A stretch of DNA of 64,000 bases from Muribaculaceae bacterium Isolate-037 (Harlan). Its GTDB lineage: Bacteria; Bacteroidota; Bacteroidia; Bacteroidales; Muribaculaceae. The DNA is taken from the NCBI GenBank assembly GCA_003762615.1, contig RIAZ01000003.1, positions 124,001 to 188,000 of the forward strand. The letters are read 5' to 3'. Both the position numbers and the translations under genes were made by a program. Under the pieces are notes generated by a model. That model did no database searches, had not been told where the DNA came from, and saw only the letters and a program-made list of their open reading frames with translations. Position 1 is the stretch's first letter. Every line of letters begins with the position of its first letter. This document shows, piece after piece, positions 36,601 through 45,992 of the stretch.

Positions 36601-38501
36601 GCGCCCATTTGCCATGCCCTTATTCGGCTTGGGTCAATCGTAAGGTGTGATAATATGCCGGCGGAGGCGGCAAAGTTATTTGGGTTGCCGTTTACATTGG
36701 CTTGGAGTATTACACCCGTCAACACAAACTGCTGGCTCTTTGAGCCGACAGTGAGCATATTTGTGTCAATAGAGTTGGGGCGAATGTTATCAACATCAAA
36801 AAAGCCGTCCGTGTCATACACCATATTGCGTAAGTCCTCGGTGGTGCGCCACCCGCGGCGGGCTTTGTTAAGGTCCCGTAGGCGGTTGTTATTTATAATC
36901 CGCTCATGGTCGATAACAGAGAGAACGGTCTGGGTCGAGATTGAAATTGCAGTCGTATCGGAGAGCGTGAGCTGATAATCCTGCTCCAAAAGTAGATTGC
37001 GGGTAATCTTTTGTATGCGTATTTGTTTCTCTATGCCAAAGCGAGTATCACGCACAGGTGCATAATCGCCCACTTTGAAAAGGCAAACATCAACGCCTCG
37101 CTCCAACGCCTCAAGGAAATACAAACGGTCCAGTGTTAGGCTGTATTGAGCCTTAGCTTGTGTAGCCTGCTTGAAATCGTCCATAGCGGCATACCATAAA
37201 TCTTCCTCAGCATTTTCCTCGTAGCTTTCGGGCAAAAATATGTCGGTAATTTTGTAGGTCGCTCCTACCTCAATAGGGTATGCGCCACCTTGCTCAAATG
37301 GTACAGTCGGAGTAGTTAGGCCGCGATTGTCGGTAAAAGGAATCAATCGGAATTTCTTTGTCGTATGGTCATAGCCATTCTTAGCCTCAAGCTCAAATTG
37401 CTGCCCAGCAAGTCGGCCGCTGGTAAAAGTGATTTTCGCGCTAACCTCATTCACTAAGTAAACGGTGCCTTTGTCATCTTTCTTGCAAAGGTCAAAATCC
37501 ATAGTGTCATCAATGAAAGCGTTAATATCGCCGGCCACCAGTGCAGTCACGCGACCCGTGCGGGTAGGAAAAATTTTGTCATAGGTCTTGCAATCTTCCT
37601 CGCTGCCTATTTTGTCGCGCAATGCCACGTCCTCTAAAAAGCGGTCATTGTCGTTTGTTATGCCTATAAGTTCGGTGTTTGGCTCAATCACAGTGCCGTC
37701 ACTAAGGACGTGCCTTTTACGATTGTAACGGCGTGGATATGGCAGTTGCAATCTCTCGGCATACTCACGGTAGTTTGTGCGGATATTGGTTGTGCCACCC
37801 TCTACCCACAAACGAGTAATCACGGCCTTATCATCAACCTTTTGCTCTTTCAGTTTATACAGGCCGTTGCCCTTGCCCCACTCAAAGTATTCTGCTCCGC
37901 CGGGGGGATTGACACGTTGCCCGAATTTACCGATATGGATTGTTCTTACATTCCCGTTTTGGGATATAAGAAATTCCAGATTGAAATTGTCTTTGTTGCA
38001 AAGCGTCTGTAACACTTGCAAGCAATTCACCCCGGAGAATTGGATTGTGATAGCCTCGGTTTCGGGGCAATTAAGCTCATCGAAAGCCCACATACCCGGA
38101 TAATCGCGGTTAAGGTTGTAGATAAGCACCTGCACAAATTCCTTAATTGTGTAGGTCAAATCGAATGTCGAGCGGTCGGATTTTCCGTCTTTGTCGCAAT
38201 TTCGATATATGGTTTTCATAAGGTCGTACATCGGGCCGTAGAAAACAGGTTCAAAGATGTTGTAATCCTCGCCTTGAATTTCACGAGTTGTTGTAGTCCT
38301 TATGGTGTAGTCGAATCCGTCCACAACGATTTTATCCCCCTTGCTGAAAGAGAGCATTTCGGAGGAAACGATTTGTAATGTGATATTGTCATCGCCCATA
38401 AGGGAGCTATTTTGCGTAGCCTGCTTGACTACGCAAAACGGCTCCTTTGTATTGAGCTTGATAATCTCGCCGTTGCGTTTGATTATTTGAGTAATTCCCA
38501 T
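33669..38501 (-). CDS. Tail-tip / tail-associated host-interaction protein
   Basis: This 1610-aa protein follows the tape measure and the Dit-like gene, the usual place of the Tal/baseplate hub. The first 350 residues (GEIIKLNTKEPFCVVKQATQ..., NCLQVLQTLCNKDNF) resemble hub proteins of Bacteroides phages. A helical linker follows (about 440-560), then a long fibre-like part with two or more carbohydrate-binding-like modules (RGVWNVNYTYYKNDEVSY about 785 and RGIYSSSKSYVGSDKRVDVVKY about 1245), short collagen-like GKDGD/GVDGTPGKDG stretches, and a beta-rich C-terminus. I see no peptidase or lysozyme motif. Its start overlaps the upstream gene by 19 bp. Confidence 0.82.
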   Translation of the reverse strand: MGITQIIKRNGEIIKLNTKEPFCVVKQATQNSSLMGDDNITLQIVSSEMLSFSKGDKIVVDGFDYTIRTTTTREIQGEDYNIFEPVFYGPMYDLMKTIYRNCDKDGKSDRSTFDLTYTIKEFVQVLIYNLNRDYPGMWAFDELNCPETEAITIQFSGVNCLQVLQTLCNKDNFNLEFLISQNGNVRTIHIGKFGQRVNPPGGAEYFEWGKGNGLYKLKEQKVDDKAVITRLWVEGGTTNIRTNYREYAERLQLPYPRRYNRKRHVLSDGTVIEPNTELIGITNDNDRFLEDVALRDKIGSEEDCKTYDKIFPTRTGRVTALVAGDINAFIDDTMDFDLCKKDDKGTVYLVNEVSAKITFTSGRLAGQQFELEAKNGYDHTTKKFRLIPFTDNRGLTTPTVPFEQGGAYPIEVGATYKITDIFLPESYEENAEEDLWYAAMDDFKQATQAKAQYSLTLDRLYFLEALERGVDVCLFKVGDYAPVRDTRFGIEKQIRIQKITRNLLLEQDYQLTLSDTTAISISTQTVLSVIDHERIINNNRLRDLNKARRGWRTTEDLRNMVYDTDGFFDVDNIRPNSIDTNMLTVGSKSQQFVLTGVILQANVNGNPNNFAASAGILSHLTIDPSRIRAWQMGALTFELPSNAGYYLFAKCSKTGESGTWIMTQTQYKFEPTDDPNNYYFLVGILSTLYADDNFRDFTTTYGFTRINGNTITTGRIITSDGECYLDLDGNKFRIGDRSSSIDWNVSRNNTITLKNVSVISESGDVAPLGVYRGVWNVNYTYYKNDEVSYTDEKGAIATYRYIHNTPTKGHKPTESVYWEVAAKGIDGVNGAGNKLVYRYGYDKPAKPTGIDPNPTGWSDTPDNDTIKVTHGTAFTLKDGYYKSPAVAANGISTNRLTFTTSKPNQLLAIELWASSESGFDFVLVGKLDTEGLTRTANYFDRISGDEVKKVVYLPIPTAGTHFVDVAYAKDSSNERFNDCGRYRIVTPQNCWMSVGTIGSDGKIVSWSDPVPFSIDTPDVERIYRLMGSETTPATPGSDAYVDDYVPPLTTETHIVGKEYKRGDVVIGADGNYYECVVTTTTETPIAKSGQFWIISVDWSIRKGWSDNPTGVTNAYRYEYESVRKKKDGKWGAFSTPVLWMVLPLNGEKGDDGKNGDFTEYRYAVSGGKLSHGKAFTASDRNPGSDWTTVMPSVGSLQYLWLTTAKINGETNALRANWTTPIRVTPYDGVDGTPGKDGDVGPALVFRGIYSSSKSYVGSDKRVDVVKYNNHYYVARTDAGTFYNVLPTNTAKWNDFGAEFEAIATGFLFAENANIANLIFRNERLESQSQTNGVPNFFLDGLKNIASFGAGSAVFDGASAKLGWLNIVGRELLGFDDDGIQRLRLTPSSLPSVGGASSHEDVIIKATGGDATYTGTTNWEVSFEEDVWCYYGRDDHEDDMHDSLYAYIEFDIAEDNTLLDLSSIQFSCGVKRTNSTQYEWLDCSLSATAFLKVGTQWQTIGSVSLKDSSTAKITIPKKGRIKVSFNGTIDQTLYTDYSGKFTFATQAIWAITAKTEMIIAKDGFMAIYNANYLRMHSTDGLAVKIGNYHFRVTSSDISVSKNGTSWTKLIT

Positions 38502-39667
38502 ACCATTATGGCGTTGGTTTCAAACTTTTCAATATCTTCTATCACCCCCGTTACGATAATGTCATACTCGCCGGGGAGAGCGTAGGTATGCTCCACGGTA
38601 GTATCATTGCCCCCCACGTTGAATGTATGAGTGCCATCACCCCAGTAGATGTTAAGGTACTTGTAGGTTGACACGGTGATAGTGGCTTTTGAGTTATTGT
38701 TGTTGGAGATATGGCGTAGTACCTTTTTCACCGGCTCGTCCTCTGTTAGTTTGAGTGTGAATGTGCCTACCATTAGTTCCTCGTTGTAGCTGCCCCACTT
38801 TTTATCAACTGCCACATCATCAAGCAAATCCACCTCATACACAAGGGGCTTTGCCTTGCCGTCATACTCTACGGTAAGGCGGCGCGTATGGTCGCCGTCA
38901 AAGAGTGCGAGAAAGCGGTTAAGCCACTCTACAAACGCACTACGGCTTGAGGCTTCAATGAAACATTTGAGCGATATTGTGCGCTCTTTGAAACGCTTGC
39001 GCTTGCGGTCGCGCACAACACCGTGGTAGTTGTCGTAGTCTACCGATAGGCTTTCTTTCTGCGCCAGCCTGCCAACAAGCCCGTCAGAGGCCGACACATA
39101 CACGCCGTAGTCCTTGAAATTGTGACCGTCAACATAGTATTCAACATCGTTGTTGGCTTGCATTTTGAGGATTTCTTTCTCGGTCTTTGCCACGTTGAAC
39201 ACTCGCACTTCATCGAGCTTTGCAGTCGTGGTTAACAGTTCCTCGGTGCAGAGAGCAAGCCCCGTGGGATTAGCGGCCAGATTGCCAACGTATGTACAAT
39301 CAGCATTGAGAAAGACTTTGAACGTAGAACCAGAGCGCACAAAAGAAATAAAATACCACTCACCCGGCACCACATCGACCCATTGCTCTTTGTGCTGCTC
39401 TATACCGGGTAAATTCAAGAGCCAGCCCAAACGCCTCTGCTGAATCTGAACATAGAGTGATACGGTAAAATCGCCCGTAAATGGAATATTCTGCTCAGTG
39501 TTTACCTCTCCACCGCACAAGTCAAGAGCCTTACCGGCCTTTGCTTGTTTGGTAAACATCGCTCCACCAGAAAGTGTTGCGTCATGGCGACCCGCGGAGT
39601 AGTCGTAAGCCTTTGAGCCGTCCGGGTCATCAAAAGGCAGATACAAGATTAAATTTTTATCAACCAT
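38483..39667 (-). CDS. LamG-like lectin domain fused to a distal-tail (Dit-like) protein
   Basis: This 394-aa protein starts at the ATG at 39667 (MVDKNLILYLPF), one base after the stop of the previous gene. A longer frame from a TTG at 39712 is less likely. Residues 1-175 look like a concanavalin/LamG fold (GKALDLCGGEVNT, FTVSLYVQIQQRRLGWLLN, LDEVRVFNVAKTEKEI). Residues 180-310 look like Dit (DYGVYVSASDGLVGRL..., SLKCFIEASSRSAFVEWLNRFLALFDG). The last 80 residues contain a PKD-like WGDGTHTF segment. Dit forms the ring between the tail tube and the tip, and a lectin domain here would add glycan contact. Assignments are from pattern and position. Confidence 0.75.
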   Translation of the reverse strand: MVDKNLILYLPFDDPDGSKAYDYSAGRHDATLSGGAMFTKQAKAGKALDLCGGEVNTEQNIPFTGDFTVSLYVQIQQRRLGWLLNLPGIEQHKEQWVDVVPGEWYFISFVRSGSTFKVFLNADCTYVGNLAANPTGLALCTEELLTTTAKLDEVRVFNVAKTEKEILKMQANNDVEYYVDGHNFKDYGVYVSASDGLVGRLAQKESLSVDYDNYHGVVRDRKRKRFKERTISLKCFIEASSRSAFVEWLNRFLALFDGDHTRRLTVEYDGKAKPLVYEVDLLDDVAVDKKWGSYNEELMVGTFTLKLTEDEPVKKVLRHISNNNNSKATITVSTYKYLNIYWGDGTHTFNVGGNDTTVEHTYALPGEYDIIVTGVIEDIEKFETNAIMVWELLK

Positions 39668-39668
39668 A

Positions 39669-40193
39669 TCAGTATGTGGGTTTATCGTGAAATATTGTTT
39701 TAATTCTCGCAAACGATGAAATGCCGATATAATCTACCGTGGTATTACGACCATAGGCGTTGATGTTGACACGCGCCTCGGTGCCTATTACGGAGATATG
39801 TATTTTCGCATTATCGAATAGGTCAATGGTAACAATGGCATTGTTGGAAACAATCACGGCCGCCTCGCTATCATGGCGCATATATAGACGCGAAACAGAA
39901 AAATCGTCATACTCTAACATGGCTTTGCAAGCCCCGTTAAGCACCATATCGGGCTTGTTGGCGGTCGGGGGTATCTCATCATCGACATACACCCCGAAAG
40001 GCTCACACTTGCCCTTGAAATGCTCCCGGAGAAAATTGAGTGTAGGGTAATCCTCGGAAATACAAAAGTCAATGCCCTTAATGTAGAGCTTTGCAAGTTC
40101 CTCGGTTGAAAGCCCAGCTCGGAGTTTTCCTTGCCATAGGCGGCATAGCCCTTTGTCTATGCCGTCTTGTTTGAGTTGTTGAATCAGTTCCAT
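39669..40193 (-). CDS. Hypothetical tail protein between tape measure and Dit
   Basis: This 174-aa protein has a helical first half (KQDGIDKGLCRLWQGKLRAG) and a beta-rich second half with short repeated strands (AAVIVSNNAIVTIDLFDNAKIHISVIGTEARVNI), which suggests a small beta-helix. It is not recognised. It lies 4 bp after the tape-measure stop. Proteins of this layout are common at this place in Bacteroidetes phages, with no known function. Confidence 0.65.
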   Translation of the reverse strand: MELIQQLKQDGIDKGLCRLWQGKLRAGLSTEELAKLYIKGIDFCISEDYPTLNFLREHFKGKCEPFGVYVDDEIPPTANKPDMVLNGACKAMLEYDDFSVSRLYMRHDSEAAVIVSNNAIVTIDLFDNAKIHISVIGTEARVNINAYGRNTTVDYIGISSFARIKTIFHDKPTY

Positions 40194-40197
40194 AGCC

Positions 40198-43100
40198 TTA
40201 CGATATTCCTTGTGAGAGTAAAGAGTTGTCTTTGGTTTCTATCCGTTTGAGAGTATCGCGCACCTCGGAGAGAATAGTGTTGGCGGTTGCAGTGTTTTGA
40301 GCGATTGCCGATTGTGCCAAAAGCTGTTCACGCAACACACTTGTTTGCTCGGTCTGGTTTATGATGAAAGCGTTAAGACGGCCCGCAATCACACCGCCTG
40401 TTTCCTCACTCATTGAGGTAACGGCACCCGTCAAGGGGTCTGTTGCGACATCTTCAACATCTTTAATCCAATCGCCTACCGCGTCAAGAGCATTAGTGAA
40501 TGTTTCACCGGCTCTTTTTGTCATCAATTCAAATGTTTCTTTCTCGCGGTCAGTCAAAACATCGTCCGACATTGCCTCTCCAAGATATTTCACGGCTTCG
40601 TCCATAGCCTTAGCTAAGGATTGGCGTTTGAGCGCATCTATTACAGCCTTTTTCAATACCTCTCTCGTGGTATCACCAAGAGCCTTTGCCGCGTCCTCTC
40701 CAGCGCAATATGCGTCAACAATAGCGTCCGCGTATTGGTCGAGAGCTTCTTGGGTTGTGGTCCCGGCAAAGGTTTCCATCATTTGCCGGTCTAAGTCCTC
40801 AATCTGCTGTTCAATCTGCTCTATCGCGTCATTCCACTGTTGGATTTTGTCGTTGTCGGTCTTTTTCTTTGAGCGTTCTGCGTCTATCTGTTGGCGCATC
40901 AAATCCTGTTGCTCACGGAGAGATTTTTTTTGCTGCTCATATAAGCCCAGCATATCATCACCCTCTTTGGCTTTTGACAACTGGCCGTTTAAGTCCTTAA
41001 TTTGGGCTGTCAACTTTGCATACTGAGCAAAATCCCATGAGCGACGGGCAGTTTCGCGTTGTTTCTCCAATGCGGCTATTTGGTCTTCTATGAGCTTAAT
41101 GTTTTGCTCAAAACCAGCACGTTCCTCATCATTAAACACCCAATAGGTGTTGTTAAAGGCCCGTTCAAGTCGATTGTATGAGCGTTCCAGCGCGTCAATC
41201 TGCTTTTGTAGGTTTTGTATTCGTTTCTCATACTTTGCGTCATGGAGCTTGGAAAATATACCTATAACAGATGTTATAGATGAAATCATGCCAGTAACTC
41301 CACCTATAATATCGCCACTCATAAACTTGCCGACCGAGGCAGCGGCATTACCCAACTGCCCCATGAGTTCTATTGCAGTTCCCAGCCCGTCAGCCACACC
41401 GTCCATGCCCAGTGCGTCAAACATACTTTGTAGCGAAGATGCGCACTCTGTGGTAATATCCGTTACCTTTTCTACGGATTCTGTAATACCATTGGCGGCC
41501 GATTTCACCTCACGCTCGGCACTCTCAACATCTTCTTTGCTACCCTCGCCCCTTGCAAGCGCGGCCTTTGCTTTTGCCAACTTGTCTTTGGCTTTTAGGT
41601 AGTCATTAAAGAATGTATCTAAGGCGGCAAAGGGGTTGAGCTGCTGAATACGTTCCTTTGCTTGTGAAAGGCTGTCGATTACCGCTTTGAAATCAATAGG
41701 CGAAAGCTGGAGATTGCCGGAATTGAGTTGCTTTTCGACATCGCTAATCAGCTTGGAGATTTGCCCTACTGAAAGGGTGTCAAGGTCGCTAAACAACTTT
41801 TTCCAGCTATCGGTCTGCTGGAGAAACGATGTATTGAGAGTTGACAGTTCCTCGGTTTCGCTCATTTTGATAAGGCGTAGGCGTTCCTCGCGTGTACTCT
41901 TTACGATGTTAATGCGCTCTTGATTACCGCTTTCCTCGGCTGCTTTCAAGTCGGCCGCAGCCTGTCGCTCAACTTCTTCTCGCAAAAGTATGTGCTTGTT
42001 GATTATGCGACTTTTTTGTTCTTCAAAGGTGCTATAATCATTCAATACGGTTTCTCTAAGTTCCTTTTGCAGTTCGATGTTACGCCTTTCAAGGTCGAGA
42101 GCGGCGGCGGCTCTGTCATCATCATTGACAATGCCACTTTTGCCATTCTCTAATTTCTCTTTTGCTTTTGCGACTGCTTCTATCTTTTCGGCTAAAGTCT
42201 GGGCGCGTCCTACTGTCTGCTCCACTTGCTCCTTAAACGCCTCAAGAGCGGTTTTTGCACCAGTAATCTCATCGTATTGTGCTTTAAGCGTGATAAGGAA
42301 ATTGCCCTCACCTTCGGATAGTTCCATGCCATTCTTTTGCTTGTTAGTAAGTTCGGCTATCTGCTTTTCAAGATATTCTTTGAATGAGCCGCCGGACTGG
42401 AGCAAAGATGCAAATTGTTTGTCGGCCACGTCCTTACCCATATTCTCAACCCAACGCCAATATAATTCATATTGCTTACGCTTGTAGTCAAGTTCATCGT
42501 CAAAGAGTTTGGCACTATCACGATTGTAATTCTGTTGGGCGTAATCGCGTCGCTGCTGAAATTGCTTTGTTTCAGTAGTGGACAATCCACCCTGTCCAGC
42601 TTCCTTTTTGGCTTTGGCAAGTTCGCGTTCCTCCTTATTTATGCGGTCAATCTCCTGCTTAAATTGCAAATCCAACAGAGCCTTGCGTTTGGCATAACCA
42701 TCTTCCATTACCGTAATACGAGCCTCTTCCAAACGCCTATCGGCTTCAAGCCTTTTTTGACGTAAGGTTTCTGCATGGCGTTCAGCACTTTTTGCTTCCG
42801 TTTGCGCATTGGTATGTTTTGGTAGGCGGCCTTCAAGTTTTGCAATCTCTTTGTTTAGCTCTTTATATCGGGCTGTTGTCATATCCGTAGTCGAGCGTTC
42901 CTCTTTTAGTTGCTTTATACGATTAGATATGCCCTCCTCGGTATTGAGGTTGGTTTCTTTTGTGGAGATTGTACTTTTAATTTCTTTGAGCTTGCTTAAC
43001 AACTCATTAAGCATGGTGTTGTCAGCGTCAACCTTGACGGTTTTTCCATTGATTGCATCTATTTCTTTTTGTGTTTCTACAACCAATTTATCCAATTCCT

Positions 43101-45681
43101 CAAAAGACATTTTAGCGTAGTCGGTGACACTCTCAGCTCCGCTTGTATCTTTTGGAGAAAGAAAATTATTTAGACGCTCATCAACTAATGCAATGGCTCT
43201 GTCATATACTTGAATGTCGCGTATCTGGTTATCCAAATAAAGAGTCAATTGTGTCTGGAAAGCCTGCATTTCGCGTTCAGTGGCTTTTGTTCCACCTTTT
43301 ACACCTGCTACTATTTGGCTAACAATAGCATTGTATTTCTTTGTGTATTCATCGCCACTTAACTTTGAGAGTTCCTTAGCACCACTTTCTACCAAAGTAC
43401 GCACGGCCTCCTTTACTTCCGGTGCCATACTGCGTATATTTTCAGCGGCCGCCTGAATATCTACCTCATAGGATTCTCCATGCTGTTTATCGTTTACAGT
43501 TCGTTTTTCACCCGTATTGTAGGTAAGATTATTTATACGGGTTTCAAAGCCACCATAGTTTGTATCGCCTTTTTCATTGAGCTTGTTTAATTCTTCCTCA
43601 ATACGCTTGGCTTTTATTTTCTCTGCGGTTGTAGCTTGAACGGCTGCTTTAACTTCGAGATAACGAGCCTCTTGCTCTTTGAGAGTCGCGTTTTCATCAA
43701 GTAATGTTACATTATATTCTTTGCATATAGCATTGATTTTCTCCAGCATTTCCTTATAAGTTTTTGACTCCTTATCGGATTTTTGGAGAATAGCGTAATA
43801 TAAATCAAGCCTATCATTTACCTTTTTAGTACCCTCAGCAAACTCCTCCATTACATCATTGGTTTTCTCTGTCTTTGAGGATAGCATGGTAATAATGCTA
43901 TATACTGCGCCGGCAATAGTTAGTACCCAACCTAACGGATTTGCTTTAAGTGTAGCCCATAGAGCTTTGAACATTCCAGTCAGCTTGCTTGTGGCAAGTG
44001 CAAGAATATTGGTGCTTGCCGCTTGTGCAGTCTTTGCCGCGGTGTCTGCCACAGACGCATTACGCGAGGCTTGTGTGGCGGCTGTTTCAAGGGCTTTTTT
44101 CTTGGCATAAAAATCCGCTTGCGCTGCTAAGGCTGCTTTGCGAGTAAGTGCGGCATTATCCTCAGCCGCTTCAAGTTTCTTTTGGGCTATAAGGTATGCG
44201 TCCACTCCGGCCGTTACAGTGGCTCGGTGGAGTTCCATTTGTGCGGCTTCAAGTGCGCTCTTGGCTTTTATTGCGTCCATACGGGCCGATTCAGCTTTGG
44301 CGGCGGCCTCTTTTACAGATAGGCGCATTGATTCCAATGAGGCGGCTTGATTTGTACGCTTTGCGGCTACCTCTTGGGTCAGAGCGGCACGATAGGCGGC
44401 ACTCTGAGTTGTAAGGTTGATTTTCGACAATGCCTCTCTTTGGTCTGCGTTCATCACACCAATAGCCGCGGCCTCGTAGCCCGCACTTGCAACAGTAAGC
44501 CCCAAAGTTGATAGATACTCTTGCTGTTGAGCGGTCAAAAGGCTTACAATAGCCCCTAAACGTACTTGTTTGGCAACATTCACACGTTCCTCTGCGCTCA
44601 ACATTGCCTCAAGTGCGGCGGTTGTTGCTTGTGTAGAAACAGTTTCAGCGTTTTGCGATACAGCTAACTTGCCGTTCAAAATGATTTCCTTTTGGAGCAA
44701 TGCAACTTTGGCGGCTCTTACGGTATTGTCAAGCACTGCAATGCCGGTCTGCCCTTTCATTGCTACGCTGGTAAGTATCATCGCAGCTTTATAAGAGCCG
44801 TAGGCAATGGTAATGGCTTTCACAATGCGAAGCACATCGTCCATGTGTTCAACAAAGTAGGTCGCTCCAGATATGCCAGCGGCAAAAATATCTTGCCCGG
44901 ACTTTCCAAAATCATTAAGCACCGTATCCCATGCGTCCTCTAAGTTGGCAATCTGTCCCGTAAGAGAGGCAGATTGTTTTTCCATGAGGTTATAGAATTG
45001 ACCGCCGGCATTTGTCATTTTGTTTAAGACTTCCTCAACGTCTTTAAAGCCAACTTTGCCGGCCGATACCATTGCATTTATCTCATCGGTCGTTTTATGG
45101 TATTTCTCCGCAAGCTCTTTTACAAGCGGAATACCGCGACCTGTAAACTGGCGCACATCTTGGGCGTAGAGCCTACCCTGTACCATTGTAGTACCATAGA
45201 GATAGACAATATCATTAAGCGGGATAGAGAGGCCGCTGGCGATATTTCCAAGCCTAACAAGGGTGTCATTGACTTTTTCAGCACTAACACCATACGCCAT
45301 AAGCTGCTTTGCGCCCTCAGCAACACCCAAAAGGTCAAATGGTGTTTTGGCGGCGGTGTCAATCATTTGCAACATAAGAGTATGCGCCTTTGAGCCATCA
45401 CCCAGCATTGTTTCAAAGGCAATCTCTAACTGTTGAAATTGTCCGCGAGTCTGTATGATGGAATTTACAAGACCGTGCATACCCTGTCCTACAAGATAGT
45501 AGGATATGTATTGCCCTGCTTTTTCAGCCATGTGCCTAAAAGAGTCCTCAACCTGTCCAACCTCGCTAATAGCGTTATCGGAAAAATTCTTAATCTGTCG
45601 CTCCATAGCAAGAGCCGACACATTGAAATCGTCTATGTTGAGCGTTGCCCTAAAACCTAAGCTGCCGCCTATATTTTCCAT
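40198..45681 (-). CDS. Tail tape measure protein
   Basis: At 1827 aa this is the longest gene of the phage. The N-terminal 280 residues match the tape-measure N domain (TRGQFQQLEIAFETMLGDGSKAHTLMLQMID, TGRGIPLVKELAEKYHKT). A hydrophobic stretch (about 575-600, WATLKANPLGWVLTIAGAVYSIITML) and a second Gly/Ala-rich hydrophobic region near 1430 could insert in the host membrane. Long coiled coils fill the rest. By the rule of about 1.5 angstrom per residue the tail would be near 270 nm. Its ATG overlaps the stop of the frameshift product in a TAATG, so it is translationally coupled to the GT chaperone. Confidence 0.95.
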   Translation of the reverse strand: MENIGGSLGFRATLNIDDFNVSALAMERQIKNFSDNAISEVGQVEDSFRHMAEKAGQYISYYLVGQGMHGLVNSIIQTRGQFQQLEIAFETMLGDGSKAHTLMLQMIDTAAKTPFDLLGVAEGAKQLMAYGVSAEKVNDTLVRLGNIASGLSIPLNDIVYLYGTTMVQGRLYAQDVRQFTGRGIPLVKELAEKYHKTTDEINAMVSAGKVGFKDVEEVLNKMTNAGGQFYNLMEKQSASLTGQIANLEDAWDTVLNDFGKSGQDIFAAGISGATYFVEHMDDVLRIVKAITIAYGSYKAAMILTSVAMKGQTGIAVLDNTVRAAKVALLQKEIILNGKLAVSQNAETVSTQATTAALEAMLSAEERVNVAKQVRLGAIVSLLTAQQQEYLSTLGLTVASAGYEAAAIGVMNADQREALSKINLTTQSAAYRAALTQEVAAKRTNQAASLESMRLSVKEAAAKAESARMDAIKAKSALEAAQMELHRATVTAGVDAYLIAQKKLEAAEDNAALTRKAALAAQADFYAKKKALETAATQASRNASVADTAAKTAQAASTNILALATSKLTGMFKALWATLKANPLGWVLTIAGAVYSIITMLSSKTEKTNDVMEEFAEGTKKVNDRLDLYYAILQKSDKESKTYKEMLEKINAICKEYNVTLLDENATLKEQEARYLEVKAAVQATTAEKIKAKRIEEELNKLNEKGDTNYGGFETRINNLTYNTGEKRTVNDKQHGESYEVDIQAAAENIRSMAPEVKEAVRTLVESGAKELSKLSGDEYTKKYNAIVSQIVAGVKGGTKATEREMQAFQTQLTLYLDNQIRDIQVYDRAIALVDERLNNFLSPKDTSGAESVTDYAKMSFEELDKLVVETQKEIDAINGKTVKVDADNTMLNELLSKLKEIKSTISTKETNLNTEEGISNRIKQLKEERSTTDMTTARYKELNKEIAKLEGRLPKHTNAQTEAKSAERHAETLRQKRLEADRRLEEARITVMEDGYAKRKALLDLQFKQEIDRINKEERELAKAKKEAGQGGLSTTETKQFQQRRDYAQQNYNRDSAKLFDDELDYKRKQYELYWRWVENMGKDVADKQFASLLQSGGSFKEYLEKQIAELTNKQKNGMELSEGEGNFLITLKAQYDEITGAKTALEAFKEQVEQTVGRAQTLAEKIEAVAKAKEKLENGKSGIVNDDDRAAAALDLERRNIELQKELRETVLNDYSTFEEQKSRIINKHILLREEVERQAAADLKAAEESGNQERINIVKSTREERLRLIKMSETEELSTLNTSFLQQTDSWKKLFSDLDTLSVGQISKLISDVEKQLNSGNLQLSPIDFKAVIDSLSQAKERIQQLNPFAALDTFFNDYLKAKDKLAKAKAALARGEGSKEDVESAEREVKSAANGITESVEKVTDITTECASSLQSMFDALGMDGVADGLGTAIELMGQLGNAAASVGKFMSGDIIGGVTGMISSITSVIGIFSKLHDAKYEKRIQNLQKQIDALERSYNRLERAFNNTYWVFNDEERAGFEQNIKLIEDQIAALEKQRETARRSWDFAQYAKLTAQIKDLNGQLSKAKEGDDMLGLYEQQKKSLREQQDLMRQQIDAERSKKKTDNDKIQQWNDAIEQIEQQIEDLDRQMMETFAGTTTQEALDQYADAIVDAYCAGEDAAKALGDTTREVLKKAVIDALKRQSLAKAMDEAVKYLGEAMSDDVLTDREKETFELMTKRAGETFTNALDAVGDWIKDVEDVATDPLTGAVTSMSEETGGVIAGRLNAFIINQTEQTSVLREQLLAQSAIAQNTATANTILSEVRDTLKRIETKDNSLLSQGIS

Positions 45682-45992
45682 TACATATAACCTTTGAGGT
45701 AATTTTTAATCTCTTCTTTTGTCGTGAGTTCCTGTTCCACTATTTCGTTTTCATCAATAGGGTTGCCGTCCTCGTCTGTTGGTAAATCTTTTGTGCGTGG
45801 GCCGTCCGCAATCATTAATTGGAGATTGAGCCATGAAATACCCCACAGCAAATAATCATAGCTCCACCCAAAGTTTCGCAATAGTTCACCACGGTTGCCC
45901 CACGGAGAGTTTAACCCGATTACTCTATTCGCTCGTTTTCGGTCTTGGGTCGGGTCGTTCCCATCTCCCGTATCAATCGAATAGAGGACGTA
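45681..45992 (-). CDS. T part of the tail assembly chaperone, reached by -1 frameshift
   Basis: This frame is open from a TAA near 46014-46016 to its stop at 45681 and has no ATG; the first possible start is a TTG at 45881 (66 aa). It encodes RGELLRNFGWSYDYLLWGISWLNLQLMIADGP, the W-rich pattern of lambda gpT-like domains. If ribosomes slip at 45992-45998, 103 codons are added to the G protein, giving a 294-aa GT fusion. Such GT fusions bind the tape measure and guide tail-tube assembly. The stop overlaps the tape-measure start. Confidence 0.8.
   Translation of the reverse strand, partial: YVLYSIDTGDGNDPTQDRKRANRVIGLNSPWGNRGELLRNFGWSYDYLLWGISWLNLQLMIADGPRTKDLPTDEDGNPIDENEIVEQELTTKEEIKNYLKGYM

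Noticed and set aside
40361..41026. 221-aa open frame on + inside the tape measure gene
   Set aside because: Antisense to a coiled-coil gene; Ser-rich translation is the usual shadow of Ala/Glu/Lys codons.
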